DNA of 30,795 nt from Parvularia atlantis (Eukaryota > Opisthokonta > Rotosphaerida). The translations under genes and the position numbers were made by a program. The notes beneath the pieces are model-generated. The model worked only from the letters and a program-made list of their open reading frames with translations, ran no database searches and was not told the DNA's origin. The DNA lies in the NCBI GenBank assembly GCA_943704415.1, contig CALSCO010001384.1, positions 1 to 30,795 of the forward strand. The letters are read 5' to 3'. How positions within the stretch are numbered: the stretch's first letter is position 1; each line of letters begins with the position of its first letter. Positions 18,601 to 27,646 of the stretch are shown here, one piece after another.

Positions 18601-19406
18601 CTAAGCTTGTCAATAATGATATCACTCGTGAAGCATAGGCCTGTTGGGTATTTGAACTCGATGGAGGCAGCCTCGTCGCGCGGACAATGTGAAGAATGGT
18701 CAAACGGCTCCCCGTCCTCGACTACAAGCACGCTTTGACGCGCAGTGCCAGCCAAAAAACGCGACACGGCGTCATTAAAGTCAATAGACTTCATGGCGCG
18801 GAAAAAGTCCTGTTTGTCGATTTTTTGCTGATGTGGCCCGCTGCGCGTCCACGGCCCACCTTCCTTCAGCAGGCACACGAAGCCAGCTGGCAAGGCGCGG
18901 ACGGTGATCTCGAGCTCGAAGCGCGTGTTCGCGGCGCTGTTACTGCCAGCCTTTTTCGACTTGTCAGCCGCTGTTTTCGTCTTGGCAGCCGTCGCCTCGT
19001 CAGCCGACGTCGCCTTAGCAGCCGTCGCCGGCTTGCCAGCGGTCGTCGACTTGTTGGTAATGATGGTCGGCGCCAGCGATGATGCAGACGCTGCAGACTC
19101 AGGTTCGGTTGGCACCTTGCGGCAGTACTCCACGACATGCAGCGCACTGAGCGCAGAGCCGGCTGTGCTCGCTGCCTCCCGGGCCTCACGCAGGGTCAGG
19201 GCCAGCGGCGTGCCTTGTGGCGAGCCAATGACGAGGTCTTCGAGCGCCTTATTGACAGCTTGAGTGGCTTCCGTCAGCCCCTTGCCGTTCAAGACGTACG
19301 CGACGGCCACGTTTTGGCCGCTGGCGTTAAGAGACGCGCACACCCAATTTCTGAAGTTCTTGTCCGTGGCAGCGGCATGGAAGGCGAGCGGGGCTTGTTG
19401 CGTCAT
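15621..19406 (-). CDS. SAMD9-like AlbA plus STAND NTPase protein, intronless
   Basis: A single uninterrupted frame of 1261 aa. A Thr/Ala/Lys-rich spacer occupies about 115-160. Residues about 248-305 look like a Schlafen-type AlbA_2 domain: IEFK, then LRESLTRLINANVKSELLLG and VLDNGLTFGAV. EGKEVASWSLFENHVVPEL (about 679-697) precedes a P-loop domain: SSEGCGVTTLLRFLAYDL (726-743), a Walker B-like WIVIVADEQ (784-792) and VLILSAR (812-818). VSIVHPYFARLILHTL and a helical C-terminus with KRYSECLKLFEELFKEA suggest winged-helix/TPR parts. AlbA, STAND NTPase and helical repeats in this order is the SAMD9/SAMD9L plan, and that family also lacks the usual P-loop lysine (here Val732). SAMD9 proteins are animal antiviral factors with bacterial relatives. 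GC content is visibly lower than in neighbours and there is no intron, which suggests transfer or retrocopying. Function in this organism is inferred only. Confidence 0.8.
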   Translation of the reverse strand: MTQQAPLAFHAAATDKNFRNWVCASLNASGQNVAVAYVLNGKGLTEATQAVNKALEDLVIGSPQGTPLALTLREAREAASTAGSALSALHVVEYCRKVPTEPESAASASSLAPTIITNKSTTAGKPATAAKATSADEATAAKTKTAADKSKKAGSNSAANTRFELEITVRALPAGFVCLLKEGGPWTRSGPHQQKIDKQDFFRAMKSIDFNDAVSRFLAGTARQSVLVVEDGEPFDHSSHCPRDEAASIEFKYPTGLCFTSDIIIDKLRESLTRLINANVKSELLLGVLDNGLTFGAVSSIDDIQRFCKENLSGWLRRYLFPPLPPSSVVVRLRSLPPDEWDADDELVCMPLTNLNDSKTVQALVNAVVDDVNGMVHVAQTTDGAKPLLHFVARTQDVRSSVEEYSDDAVASEINPKDPKPRWMAVPKTKLLENLDRWIVEIALDLSSEGEQVRFATVSASGTKAYMTNDGLSKTLEPMGIYLRSHSDVVTANTEYALISSTSMNVLLCPPGEGSQSRDQFSSHLGGRLIRLDMVWEGWNDVKVHDWRKLSRKKHSAEKYLLFDWRTLTVMMANLKPDETVTASALASAKWNIVLLLESADLCEAQNIFDSVAKHFQGSRIVDVWLRGLCPVKPSVSSPSAILVDSTTAYGWNQFAELVMRAESQNRGALLQPGRQWLEGKEVASWSLFENHVVPELDSFRAARNSLHTRLETSHKQIERFVISKSSEGCGVTTLLRFLAYDLATTVAAALVFWACAKPEPAGLRLSMAWNDMVTLAKQNKRRWIVIVADEQLEDAMADFVHQQGVAAGLQVLILSARMAYASTDTADGSFPFAPFLGTSTDVTKVCNVFVNHYESASAELNKAKDVALRAHANMYDRHIFIFALTAKQGVHERAIAMVERMTRDLSDVARNFLTAVAFVSAFAPLREHRRLPLSAARRRLAEEIFFDKCVQARHLLDLHDDEETQETQVSIVHPYFARLILHTLHFVDWTSIADDMSESSMPVKAVATICVVFGTAAKTLSDCLIGREMRDVAKHLLVTRGDAEGTNLHLPSAREFTPLVQYVLYHSGNRGPDCVNEVIKQLHNYVDEGHMNVLLARVERYAARRSASLAVNENQKREEHNNISYKHALKAVECAKKAYDVLKGPVTANQLAECIGFEASRSKYTGQSSVYRIKRYSECLKLFEELFKEAASDHYRAHNAHQALRYSRLLDREYSEDELDNYGETEEWTTRLRQFSAADRDELDTPQQSDDRFRPIWATD
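17106..17138. repeat. Perfect 15-bp inverted repeat inside the SAMD9-like gene
   Basis: Arms GCTAAGCCTGAGCCC (17106-17120) and its exact reverse complement (17124-17138) flank a 3-nt loop AGC. It encodes the AKPEPAGLRLS segment just after the P-loop helix. The perfect pairing is unexpected for a coding stretch. Confidence 0.9.
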
Positions 19407-19698
19407 CTGTAATGCAGGAGCGCGTTCACGCTACAGTGCGGTGACGACGCAGGCTGGGGGATTGTGAGAGTCAACACCTGACCGGTGACAACGCGCACAA
19501 CGCTGCGCTCCCGGGTGAATAACGCACCTAGTGGTGGTGGTTGGCTTTCAGACGTGCTGCGCAGAGGCGACACGGAGTCTGGTCTGCGCTGCTTTCGTCC
19601 TTATCACGGATCCGCGGCCTTTCAAGGTCAGCCGCACCTGCTGCTGGTGCGCCGAAACGAGGTGCGCGTCTGGTGTGCCCTAACTGCGAGGTACGGGT

Positions 19699-19741
19699 CG
19701 GTTCTGCCAGGCAGAGCGCAAGGGGTGCGTTGGCAGAACCG
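19699..19741. repeat. 11-bp inverted repeat with 21-nt spacer
   Basis: CGGTTCTGCCA (19699-19709) pairs exactly with TGGCAGAACCG (19731-19741). It lies in the intergenic region upstream of the hydrolase gene and could form a stem-loop or be a dyad operator. Confidence 0.8.
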
Positions 19742-19831
19742 GATGGCAGAAAACAGGTTTGGCACTGGGCCAGCCTGAGTGACCGAAAATAGTAATGCAA
19801 TGTACACTGCCAGGACTGAGTGAACCGCTCG

Positions 19832-19839
19832 TCACGTGA
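19832..19839. promoter_or_regulatory. TCACGTGA E-box palindrome
   Basis: Perfect 8-bp palindrome with a CACGTG core, the target of bHLH factors (Cbf1/Pho4/USF type). It is immediately upstream of the hydrolase start codon at 19844, so it is more likely in the 5' UTR or core promoter than a distal element. Confidence 0.5.
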
Positions 19840-19843
19840 TCGG

Positions 19844-21623
19844 ATGCTGCAGGTCGGGTACCGCGTGGCGTACCTCGCCGTGGGCCCGCTGGCGCTCGTG
19901 GCGCTCGCGGTCGCGTGGATGTACCTGTGGCAGGTGCTGCCGGTGGCGCTGGTGCTGCTGGGCGCGCGCGCGGTCCAGGTGAACGCGGTGCAAAGAGTGC
20001 GGGAGTTCGAAGCGCTCACGTGCACATCGTGTGCGCACGCGATCCAGGTGCACTGGCGGCGAGCCCAGCGCGACCCGCTGCGCTGGAAGGTGCCCGAGCC
20101 GCAGGCCAAGTCGCTGACGACGCGCGACGGCGTGCGGCTGAGCTACTACGTCGTGCGTGGGCGCACCGAACAGGTCGTAATGATCGCGCCAGGCCTGTTC
20201 GTTCCGTGGGCGTGGGCGCAGCGCGGGCGTGGGCGTGGGCGCTCACACGCTCGCTCGGCAGCGGCTGCTCGTCCACATTCCGCCTCTGGGCCGCGCCGCT
20301 GATGCACCGGCTGTCGGACCGGTACACGTACATCTACTGGGTGCGCAGTCGGCGTGCGCAATTGGCTCTTGCTCGCCTGCGCCTGACCGGGGGCGCCTGG
20401 CCGGCGGGCAGGACTACCGTGGGCTGTTCAACAGCCAGGGGCCGAAGCGCATCCGGCGCATGTCGATTCACGAGCAGGGTGCGCGCCCGTCGCAGCCGAG
20501 CACGGCGGCCCCTTGACGAGTCTGCGCCGCGGCGCGCATGCAGCCGAGGACCTGTACGAGATCCTCAAGGCCGAGGGCATTCAGACGATCCACATGCTGC
20601 TGGGCCACTCGTGCGTGCTCGCGCGCGGCCCGCCGCACGCGCGCGCGTGAGCCTGAGCGGCGCCACAGGATGGGCGTGCAGGTCGGGCTCGAGTTTGCTC
20701 TGCTGTACCCGGAGCGGGTTGAGCGGCTGGTGCTGTGCAATGGCGGGCACGGTGTGGCGCGACAGATGCAGCGCTGCGGCCGGTCCGCTCACGTCGTTGT
20801 GCGGCAGGCAAGCTGATGTCGTCAGGGCTGCAGCCGCTGTTCCGCGTGCCCGTGGCCGGTCTGGTCATGTACCACGTCATCCGCGTGTTCAAGGACTACG
20901 TGTGCGTGGCCGTGCGGCCGGATGAAGCTGCACCGCTGCTGAATGCATGCGCGCCGTGCAGCATGAGCTTGTCGGACAAGCACATGACCGACTTCATAAA
21001 CATGCCGGTGAACGTGTACGGCCGCCAGGTCCTGCGCCAGCTCGTGCAGCTCTACAGCCTGCTGTTTGGGTCGAAGATGCTGCGCGACGTGCTCGGACCG
21101 ACGTACCTCGAGGTGTGTGTGCGCGTGCGCGCACCGCGGCTGTTTCGCTGACCGAGCGCGCGCAGGACTTTTACGAGACGTACCTGATGATGTGCGTGCG
21201 CGTGTGCGCGGGCCGCTTGTTGCTGACACAGACGCCGCAGGGGCGCGTCCACGCGGCACGCAATCAACTACGTGCGCCTGATCATGGAGCTGGACGCGCA
21301 CAGCATCTACCACCTGCTGCCCGAGATCGACCACCCGGTGCTGATCATCAGCGGCATGTTTGACCCGGTCACGCCGGCGTATCATAGTGCGCGCCCCGTG
21401 AGCTGCGCGCGACCCCGTGCCAGAGCCGCTGATCGCACACGCCGGGGCAGGCTTCGAGATGGCCGAGCTGCTGCCCAACTGCCGCCACGTCATGAGCGTG
21501 TTCTCGGCGCACGTGACGCTGCTCGAGGAGCCGTCGGCAGCGATGCGCGCGATCGAGGCGTTTGCGCAGGACCGCGACCCTGCGCTGCGCTTCAAGCGCG
21601 CGACCTCGAAGGCGTTCTTGTGA
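19844..21623 (+). CDS. Membrane-anchored alpha/beta hydrolase
   Basis: Ten exons (19844-20211, 20262-20340, 20412-20478, 20544-20610, 20669-20751, 20808-20901, 20962-21112, 21166-about 21203, 21241-21386, 21451-21623) give about 421 aa. The N-terminus has a strong hydrophobic anchor (VAYLAVGPLALVALAVAWMY and onwards to about residue 45) preceded by few residues, so a type II or hairpin anchor is likely. LTTRDGVRLSYYV opens the fold, and WDYRGLFNSQGP fits the strand 4 loop. The nucleophile elbow is GHSMG with Ser194; GMFDPVTP supplies Asp357; and FSAHVTLLEEP supplies His385. The triad is complete, so an active lipase or esterase is likely; substrate unknown. The start chosen is the first ATG. 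The intron between exons 8 and 9 is uncertain: a GT donor gives only 37 nt, a GC donor at 21198 gives 43 nt. Confidence 0.85.
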
Positions 21624-22074
21624 GTTTGTGTTCGCTTCGCTCGCGCCCGCGTAGTCCGTGAGGGTGGAGGCGAGGGCTCGCGTGCGGGTTCTGTGAGCCG
21701 AAGACCGGCGCGAGCGCTTGTCCGCGCTGCCCATGCGATGTAGCGCGAGGCGTCTGCACCAGCCTCCCTGAATGCTGCTCACAGCCCCACGCGCGGCTCG
21801 CATGAGCGTGCTCAGCCAATCACAAGCCGGCGGAAACGCTGCCGCTCTCGCCGCCCTCGCCTCGGTGCACTGGTCACTGGTTGAGACCGAGACCGAGACG
21901 CCGCAGAACCACATGGACTTCCCTCGGCTGCCGCGTCGCTCGTGTCGTTCTCGCTGTCGGTCGCGGCCGTGGCGCTGGTCTGTGAGCGGCTCTTGTGTCT
22001 GCCTTCTGTGCACCCACTCTGTGTCTGTCTGTGTGTGCGTGTGCGGGGCCCGGCAAGTACTTTTGGCATCTGCT
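21624..22074. other. Intergenic region with no resolvable gene
   Basis: It lies between two convergent stop codons (21623 plus, 22075 minus). It has a CCAAT box (21816-21820) and a short plus-strand frame beginning MSVLSQSQAGGNAAALAALA (21802), with a hydrophobic stretch in another frame near 21925-21975, so a small membrane-protein gene is conceivable. I found no splice model joining them. TG-rich sequence occupies about 22016-22042. Confidence 0.4.
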
Positions 22075-23296
22075 TCAATCCAGCTCCAGATGCGGCTCTG
22101 GCGGCTCGTCGTCCAGCCCCGCGCCGCCCGGCTCGTCGTCGTCCTCATCATCGCCAAACTGGCGCAGCAGCGTCAGCGCGACCTGCGCCGCCATCGCCCG
22201 CCGCTGGTCGTCCGGGAGGCGCTGAAGGCGGTCTGCGCAGCTCGCATCGTATGAGGCGGTGCGGTGCCCAGGCGTCCGCGCACGCACCGCGCATGGTGAG
22301 CGCCGACTGGATTGCCCGATCAAACCCGCCGCCGTCGTCGTCGTCGTCGTCCAGCGCGCTCAGGCTGTTGAGGTTGCTGAGCAGCTGCGCAAACGACGGG
22401 TCCACGCCGCGCGCGCCCGTCCCGCCCAGCAGCGGCTCCGTGGCACCGGCCGCCACCGCGGCCGCCGGTGCTGCGGGCTGCGGCCTGTGTGCGGCCGCTC
22501 AGCAGCTCGCACGTGCCGCCGGCGTGCACGCAGCGCACCTCGCCGAGGCCGTGCCGCTGCCGCTGGACCCGCCCGCCTTGATGACCATGCTGGGCCACAT
22601 GTGGCTCGAGAGCGAGTCGAGCACGCGGTGCACGACCGAGTGCTGCCGCCCAAACTGCTCCTCCGAGTCGTCCGGCACGTCCGCGTCGACGTAGTCCAGC
22701 CCGCGCTCAAGGCAGAACGTCTCGAGCGCGTCCAGCGCAGCCGCGGCAGCGCCAGCGGCCTCGACGGGCCGCGGCACGGTTTCTGCGAGCGGCTCGGACT
22801 CGTCCGACACGACCACGCACAGGTTGACGTTGGCCGTGCCATGCCGCTCGATAGCCGCGCGCACGGCAGCGAGGCTCGCGGGCTGCGGCCGGCGTGAGTG
22901 GGCGCGCGCGAGGCAGGCAGACAGGTCGCGCACCAGCGCCTTGTGCGCAACAAATACAAAGGCCTCGGCCGCACGCGCGTCGTCGGTCGGCAAGCCGTGC
23001 CACGCCGCCTCGTCCAGCACGTGCATGCTGAGCGGGGCGCTGTAGTACTTGTTGTCGATGCGCCAGGGGATGACGAAGCAAACGCTGGCCTCGGCCGCGG
23101 CGAAGCCGTCCGGGCTCCACTGCTGCGTGTGCTTGAGCAGCTCTGCGGCCGCCGGCCGTGTCAGCGCGTGTACACCAGCACGGGCACGGGGCACGCGCGA
23201 CGACGCACCCTGCACCAGCTGCGGTGGCGCAAACACGCCCGCGCGCGTCTCAGGCAAGAAGCCCGCCGCGACCACGACCACGTCCGCCTTCGACAT
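22075..23296 (-). CDS. AAGAB: Alpha/gamma-adaptin-binding protein p34 (AAGAB/Irc6 family)
   Basis: Four exons (complement) 23296-23209, 23142-22539, 22484-22288, 22232-22075; 348 aa (human AAGAB 315). In animals AAGAB chaperones assembly of AP-1 and AP-2 clathrin adaptors; yeast Irc6 is the counterpart. Matches to the family: QLVQELLKH near the N-terminus, [18 protein letters not shown] (human [11 protein letters not shown]), [49 protein letters not shown] (human QALNANVWSNVVMK), and a C-terminal helix [17 protein letters not shown] like the human PHEQRKVHAEKV motif. The pseudo-GTPase core is present with an Ala-rich expansion at the centre and an acidic run DDDDDD before the C-terminal helix. 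The start at 23296 gives [12 protein letters not shown], a proper first strand, and lies 5 bp from the MSH3 start. Confidence 0.9.
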
Positions 23297-23301
23297 TCGA
23301 A
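23297..23301. promoter_or_regulatory. 5-bp gap between divergent start codons
   Basis: The AAGAB ATG (complement of 23294-23296) and the MSH3 ATG (23302-23304) face away from each other with five bases between, within a TTCGAA palindrome (23296-23301). Promoter and 5' UTR of each gene must therefore overlap the first exon of the other. Confidence 0.75.
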
Positions 23302-26300
23302 ATGGCGCCAAAGAAGCAAGCGACGCTGTCAGCCTTCTTCGGGGCGCGCGCGCCGCCGCCTGCTGCGCCTGCTGCGCCTGCTGCGCCTGCTACGCCTTCA
23401 CCGGCACCGGCACCGGCACCGGCGCAGCGGCTGCGGCGCAAGCTGCTCGACAGCGACGACGAGGCCGACGACGCGCCACCCAAGCGCGCGCGCGCCGACG
23501 CGCTTACGCCGCCGCCCAGCAGCTCGCCCGACCACGCCGAGGCCGAGGCGCGGCTGGCGGCGTTCTCGGCCGGCGCGGTCGCGGACGAGGACGCGGATGA
23601 GGGCGGAGACGGCGCGGCGCGGGCCAAGCGCCTGCGCTTCGTCGACCGCGCGCCGCCCGCGTCGAGCGACGGCCAGCCGCCGCGCGCGTTGCCCGGGCGG
23701 CTGCTGGACATCGTGAGCGATCTCGGACCGAAGGCCAAGTTCACGCCGCTCGAGAAGCAAGTCATCGACCTCAAGCGGCAGCAGCCCGACGCGGTCGTGC
23801 TGGTCGAGATCGGCTACCGCTTCCGCTTCTTCGCCGAGGACGCCGAGGTGGCGCGACCCGCGCAGGCGCGCGGGGACGCTCACCGCGCGCGCGCAGATCG
23901 CCGCCAGAGTGCTCAACATCGCGGCCTTCCCCGACCGCACGTTCCTGACCGCGAGCATCCCGACGCACCGGCTGCGGGTGCACGTCGGCCGGTGCGCGCC
24001 CGCTCAAACGCTGTTGCACCGTTGAGGCGCCGCACCCCAGGCTTGTCGCGGCCGGGTACAAGGTCGGCGTCGCGCGACAGACCGAGACGGCTGCGCTCAA
24101 GAAGGTCAGCGCGACCAAGGCGGGCCCGTTCGCGCGGCGCCTGACGGGCCTGTACACCAAGTCGACGATGGTGGATGGTGCGGGGCCGCGTGCGTCTGCG
24201 CGCATCGGCGACGTGCTCACGCGCGCCGGCAGAGGCCGACGACCTCGAGGACGACGATGTCGCGCGCAGCCCGGCCACGCCAAGCTACCTCGTCGTCGTC
24301 GCCGAGTCGTCGCCACCCGAGCGCCCTGGCGGTGTGCCGCAGAAGGCCGAGATTGCGATTGTGGTGCGAGCGTGCGCCGCGGACCGCCGCAACTGCCCGC
24401 TCACCCCCACCCCCCACCCCCCCGCACACGCGCAGGCCGTGCAGGCCGCGACAGGCGACGTGGTGTACGACTCGTTCCAGGACAACGCTTTCCGCACAGA
24501 GCTCGAGACGCGCATGCTGCACCTGGAGGTGCGCCTGCGCCGCGTCGCTGACTGCGCTGGCCTGACGGCAACGCGCGCAGCCGAGCGAGCTGCTTCTGCC
24601 GCCGGTGCTCTCGCGCCCGACCGAGCGGCTGCTGGCGACGCTGGTCAAGAAGAGCGCAGCGTACGCGGGCGACGGCATGCGCGTGGAGCGACTGGCACGG
24701 CCGCATCTCGTGGCGGCCGAGGCCGCGACCATCGTGCACGACTTTGTGCGCGCGGCCGCGGAGCGCCGACGTGCGGGTGGCGACGCGGGCAACGGTGGCG
24801 CAGCCGAGCGTGCACGGCTCGAGGGCGCCAAGGCCGTCGACGAGCTGCCGCCGCTCGTGCAGGCCGGCCTGGCGTCGCTGCTGACGCACCTGCGCGCGTT
24901 TGGACTCGAGCGCGCCCTGGGGCTGATCGAGGTGCGCGCGGGGTGCATTTGAGGTGGCTGGCAAACTGAAAGGAGCCGTCGCAGTACTTTGCGCCGTTCA
25001 CGACCCAGCGCACGATGACCATCAACGCCGACACGCTGCACAACCTCGAAATCCTGCGCAACGAGACCGACGGGCAGGTCTTTGGCTCGCTGCTGTGGCT
25101 CATGGACCACACGTGTACGCCGTTCGGCAAGCGCCTGCTGCAGCGCTGGGTGTCGCGGCCGCTGCTCGTGCGCGAACGGATTGACGAGCGTCTGGCCGCC
25201 GTCGACGAGCTACTGCAGGTGCGCGGCCCGTCGCGCTGCTGTGCACACGGGGGAGACTGACGCTCACATCTGCTGCGCAGATGCGCATCAACATGCCGCC
25301 GGCAGTGCAGCACCTTGAGGGCATGCTGCCGTCGCTGCCGGACCTCGAGCGCGCGCTCGCCCGTGTGCAGTACGGCAAGGTGCGCTGTTGTGCACGGTCT
25401 TCTTGCCACTGCTCATCCGCCCGCCGCCTAGACGACCGCCAAGGAGCTGCTCGCGGTACTGCGCGCGTTTGACCAGGTCTCGAGCGCCGCCCGCAGCGCG
25501 CCCGACACGTTCCAGGCCGTGCTTCTGCGTGAGGCGTGGGAGGCGCTCGGCGCGGTGGGCCCAGAGGTGCGGGCGCTCGCGGGCGAGCTGGACGCGGCCG
25601 CATGCGACGAGGGCCGGTTGGCGGACGTGTTTGCGGACGCGGCGAAGCGATGCCCGGGCGTGCTGCGGTGCAAGCAGGTGCGGCCGCGGGCCGTGCGTCG
25701 CTCGCTCAGTCTCACTGGATGTGGTGGACGCGCAGGAGATTTTGCGGTGCGAGCGCGAGCTGGACCAGCACCTGGTCGAGGTGCGCGGGATCCTGCGCAA
25801 GCCCGCGCTCGAGTACAAGACCGTGGCCGAGCACCAGTACCTGATCGAGGTGGACCACCGCGACACGCGGCTCGTCCCGGCGCAGTGGGAGAAGATCAAC
25901 AGGTGGCGCTGCACGCTGCGCGCAACGCCCCGGCCGCGCCCTGAGCCACCCGCACGCGCGCAGCACAAAGCAGTTTGGCCGCTACCACAGCCCCGTCATC
26001 AAGGCCATCCTGGCCGACAAGGCGCGGCAGGAGGAGACGCTACAGCTGGAGGCCGCCGCGGCGTTCCGCGCGTTCACCGAGTGCGTGGCCGTCGCGCGCG
26101 CGCGTGCGCAGGATGTCTGAACACCCCGCGCAGGGAGGTGTCAGGGCTGTACGACGAGCTGCGCGAAGTGGTGACGTCGCTGGCGCGGTACGACTGTCTG
26201 CGATCGCTGGTGATCCTGGCCGGGCAGCCCAGCTACGTGCGGTACGTGCTCGGTCTCTGGTGGCGGCCGTGCTCACGCCCGCTCGGCAGGCCAACGCTGG

Positions 26301-27563
26301 CTGACGAGAGCTGCATCGAGGTCGAGGCCGGGCGGCACCCGATGGTCGAGGCGACGCTGCGGATGACGTTTGTGCCGAACAACGTGCATCTGACCGTGCG
26401 CAACGCAGCAGCGCGCCCGTGCCCGTGCGTGACACTGCGCCGCGAGCAGGACGGTGGCGCGCGCCAGCTGATCATCACCGGGCCCAACATGGGCGGCAAG
26501 TCGTCATACATCCGGCAGGTGGCGCTGATCGCGATCATGGCGCAGGTGCGCAGGGCGTGCTCGTGATGCTTGCGTCGCTGACTCGGGCGGCTCCGCACAG
26601 ATCGGCTCGTTTGTGCCGGCCACACGGGCCAAGATTGGCTTGCTCGACGGCGTGTACACTCGGTGCGCGCTGTGTCCGCGTGCCGGGCGACGCCGCGGGT
26701 TCACAACGCGCGCAGGATGGGCGCGTCCGACAACATCGCGCGCGGGCGGAGCACGTTCATGAGCGAGATGCAGGCACGCGCCCGGTTGTCGCGGCAGCGG
26801 ACGAGCTGAGGGGCGCCGCCGCGCAGGAAACGTCCGACATCATGCGCATGGCCACGCGGCGCTCGCTCGTGATCCTGGACGAGCTCGGGCGCGGCACGAG
26901 CACGCACGACGGCGTCGCGATCGCCTTCGCCGTGCTGCACCACTTCATCACCGAGGCACGCGCCGTTTGCACCGCGCCGCGTTATGCACCGGCTGACGTG
27001 CGTGCGTGCGTGCGTGCGTGCGTGTGCAGAAGCAGTCGCTCACGCTGTTTGTGACGCACTACCCGCTGCTGGCCCAGCTGCAAGAGCAGGTGCGTGGGCG
27101 GGCGGTCTGCGCACGGCGTGACCGCGTGCTGCCGCGCAGTTCCCCGACTCTGTGCGCAACTTCCATATGTCGTTTGTGACCAGCGGGAGCGGTGCGAGCT
27201 CTCGCGCACACAAACGCGTCGGCGCTGACGGCCGGGCGCAACACGCAGACAACGACGAGCAGGTCACGTTCTTGTACAAGCTCGTCGACCGCGCGGCCGA
27301 GCGCAGCTACGGGCTCAACGTGGCGCGCCTGGCGCACCTGCCGCAGTCGGTGTGTCTAGGGCCGCGCAAGTGTGTGCGCTGACGATGCCGCGCAGATCCT
27401 GGCCGAGGCGCGCCTACGTTCGATCGAAATGGAGCGCTCGGTGGCCCGCCGGCACAACCGCGCGGCTGCACGGGCGATGCTGCGGCTCGCGGCCGGCGAC
27501 GCGCTCCCGGCCGGCACGACCATCAAGGCCGCGCTCACCGAACTGCTGCATGCTGCCATGTGA
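23302..27563 (+). CDS. MSH3: DNA mismatch-repair protein MSH3
   Basis: A 21-exon, 1051-aa model: 23302-23847, 23897-23991, 24041-24177, 24233-24363, 24436-24528, 24581-24931, 24985-25218, 25281-25379, 25432-25677, 25736-25902, 25964-26080, 26134-26241, 26290-26395, 26450-26545, 26601-26662, 26716-26773, 26827-26955, 27030-27089, 27140-27191, 27249-27349, 27396-27563. MSH3 pairs with MSH2 (MutS-beta) to recognise insertion/deletion loops. Seen: N-terminal PCNA-binding PIP box QATLSAFF (residues 6-13) and a Pro/Ala-rich linker; mispair-binding domain [15 protein letters not shown] (MSH3-type, lacking the MSH6 Phe-X-Glu); [22 protein letters not shown]; clamp; Walker [10 protein letters not shown] (Lys827); STFMSEM; Walker [16 protein letters not shown] (Asp900-Glu901); [25 protein letters not shown]. 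All ATPase motifs are intact. Introns 16 and 17 are GC-AG. It converges with kinesin-8, 83 bp between stops. Confidence 0.96.
26774..26826 (+). other. GC-AG intron, MSH3 intron 16
   Basis: The exon ends ATGCAG; the intron begins GCACGCGCCC and ends CCGCGCAG (53 nt, phase 0). The join [18 protein letters not shown] matches the invariant MutS STFMxEL..TAxI region. Confidence 0.88.
26956..27029 (+). other. GC-AG intron, MSH3 intron 17, with (GTGC)n tract
   Basis: The exon ends ACCGAG; the intron begins GCACGCGCCG and ends GTGTGCAG (74 nt, phase 0). The join [16 protein letters not shown] fits the family. Its 3' half is a tandem run of about six GTGC units (26998-27023) directly after the CTGAC branch site. 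Confidence 0.88.
26998..27023 (+). repeat. (GTGC)n short tandem repeat in MSH3 intron 17
   Basis: About six tandem GTGC units between the branch site and the acceptor CAG, where a polypyrimidine tract would normally lie. Confidence 0.85.
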
Positions 27564-27646
27564 GCGCGCCGGCGTTCTTTGGCTTTGTTGTCTTGCTACG
27601 CACAGCGACACGTTCTCTCGAGGCGGACAAAAGTGGTTCGGCGCGG

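Larger units (their letters stand above)
19407..19843. promoter_or_regulatory. Divergent intergenic region, SAMD9-like / hydrolase
   Basis: About 440 bp between two divergent start codons. Short plus- and minus-strand frames exist, but none has a recognisable domain or splice sites fitting a gene. It contains an 11-bp inverted repeat (19699-19741) and a TCACGTGA palindrome (19832-19839) five bases before the hydrolase ATG. No tRNA or other RNA gene is seen. Confidence 0.45.

Noticed and set aside
15482-19843. The SAMD9-like gene as cargo of a transposon
   Set aside because: No terminal inverted repeats, target-site duplication or transposase frame were seen around it; only its composition and lack of introns set it apart.
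21166-21240. Counting the exon 8/9 intron of the hydrolase as a further GC-AG intron
   Set aside because: A GT donor giving 37 nt and a GC donor giving 43 nt both keep the frame and leave similar residues, so the case cannot be decided from sequence.
26081-26133. An eighth GC-AG intron in MSH3
   Set aside because: A GT donor at 26081 (GA|GTGCGTGG) keeps the frame and gives a normal 53-nt intron, so a GC donor is not needed.
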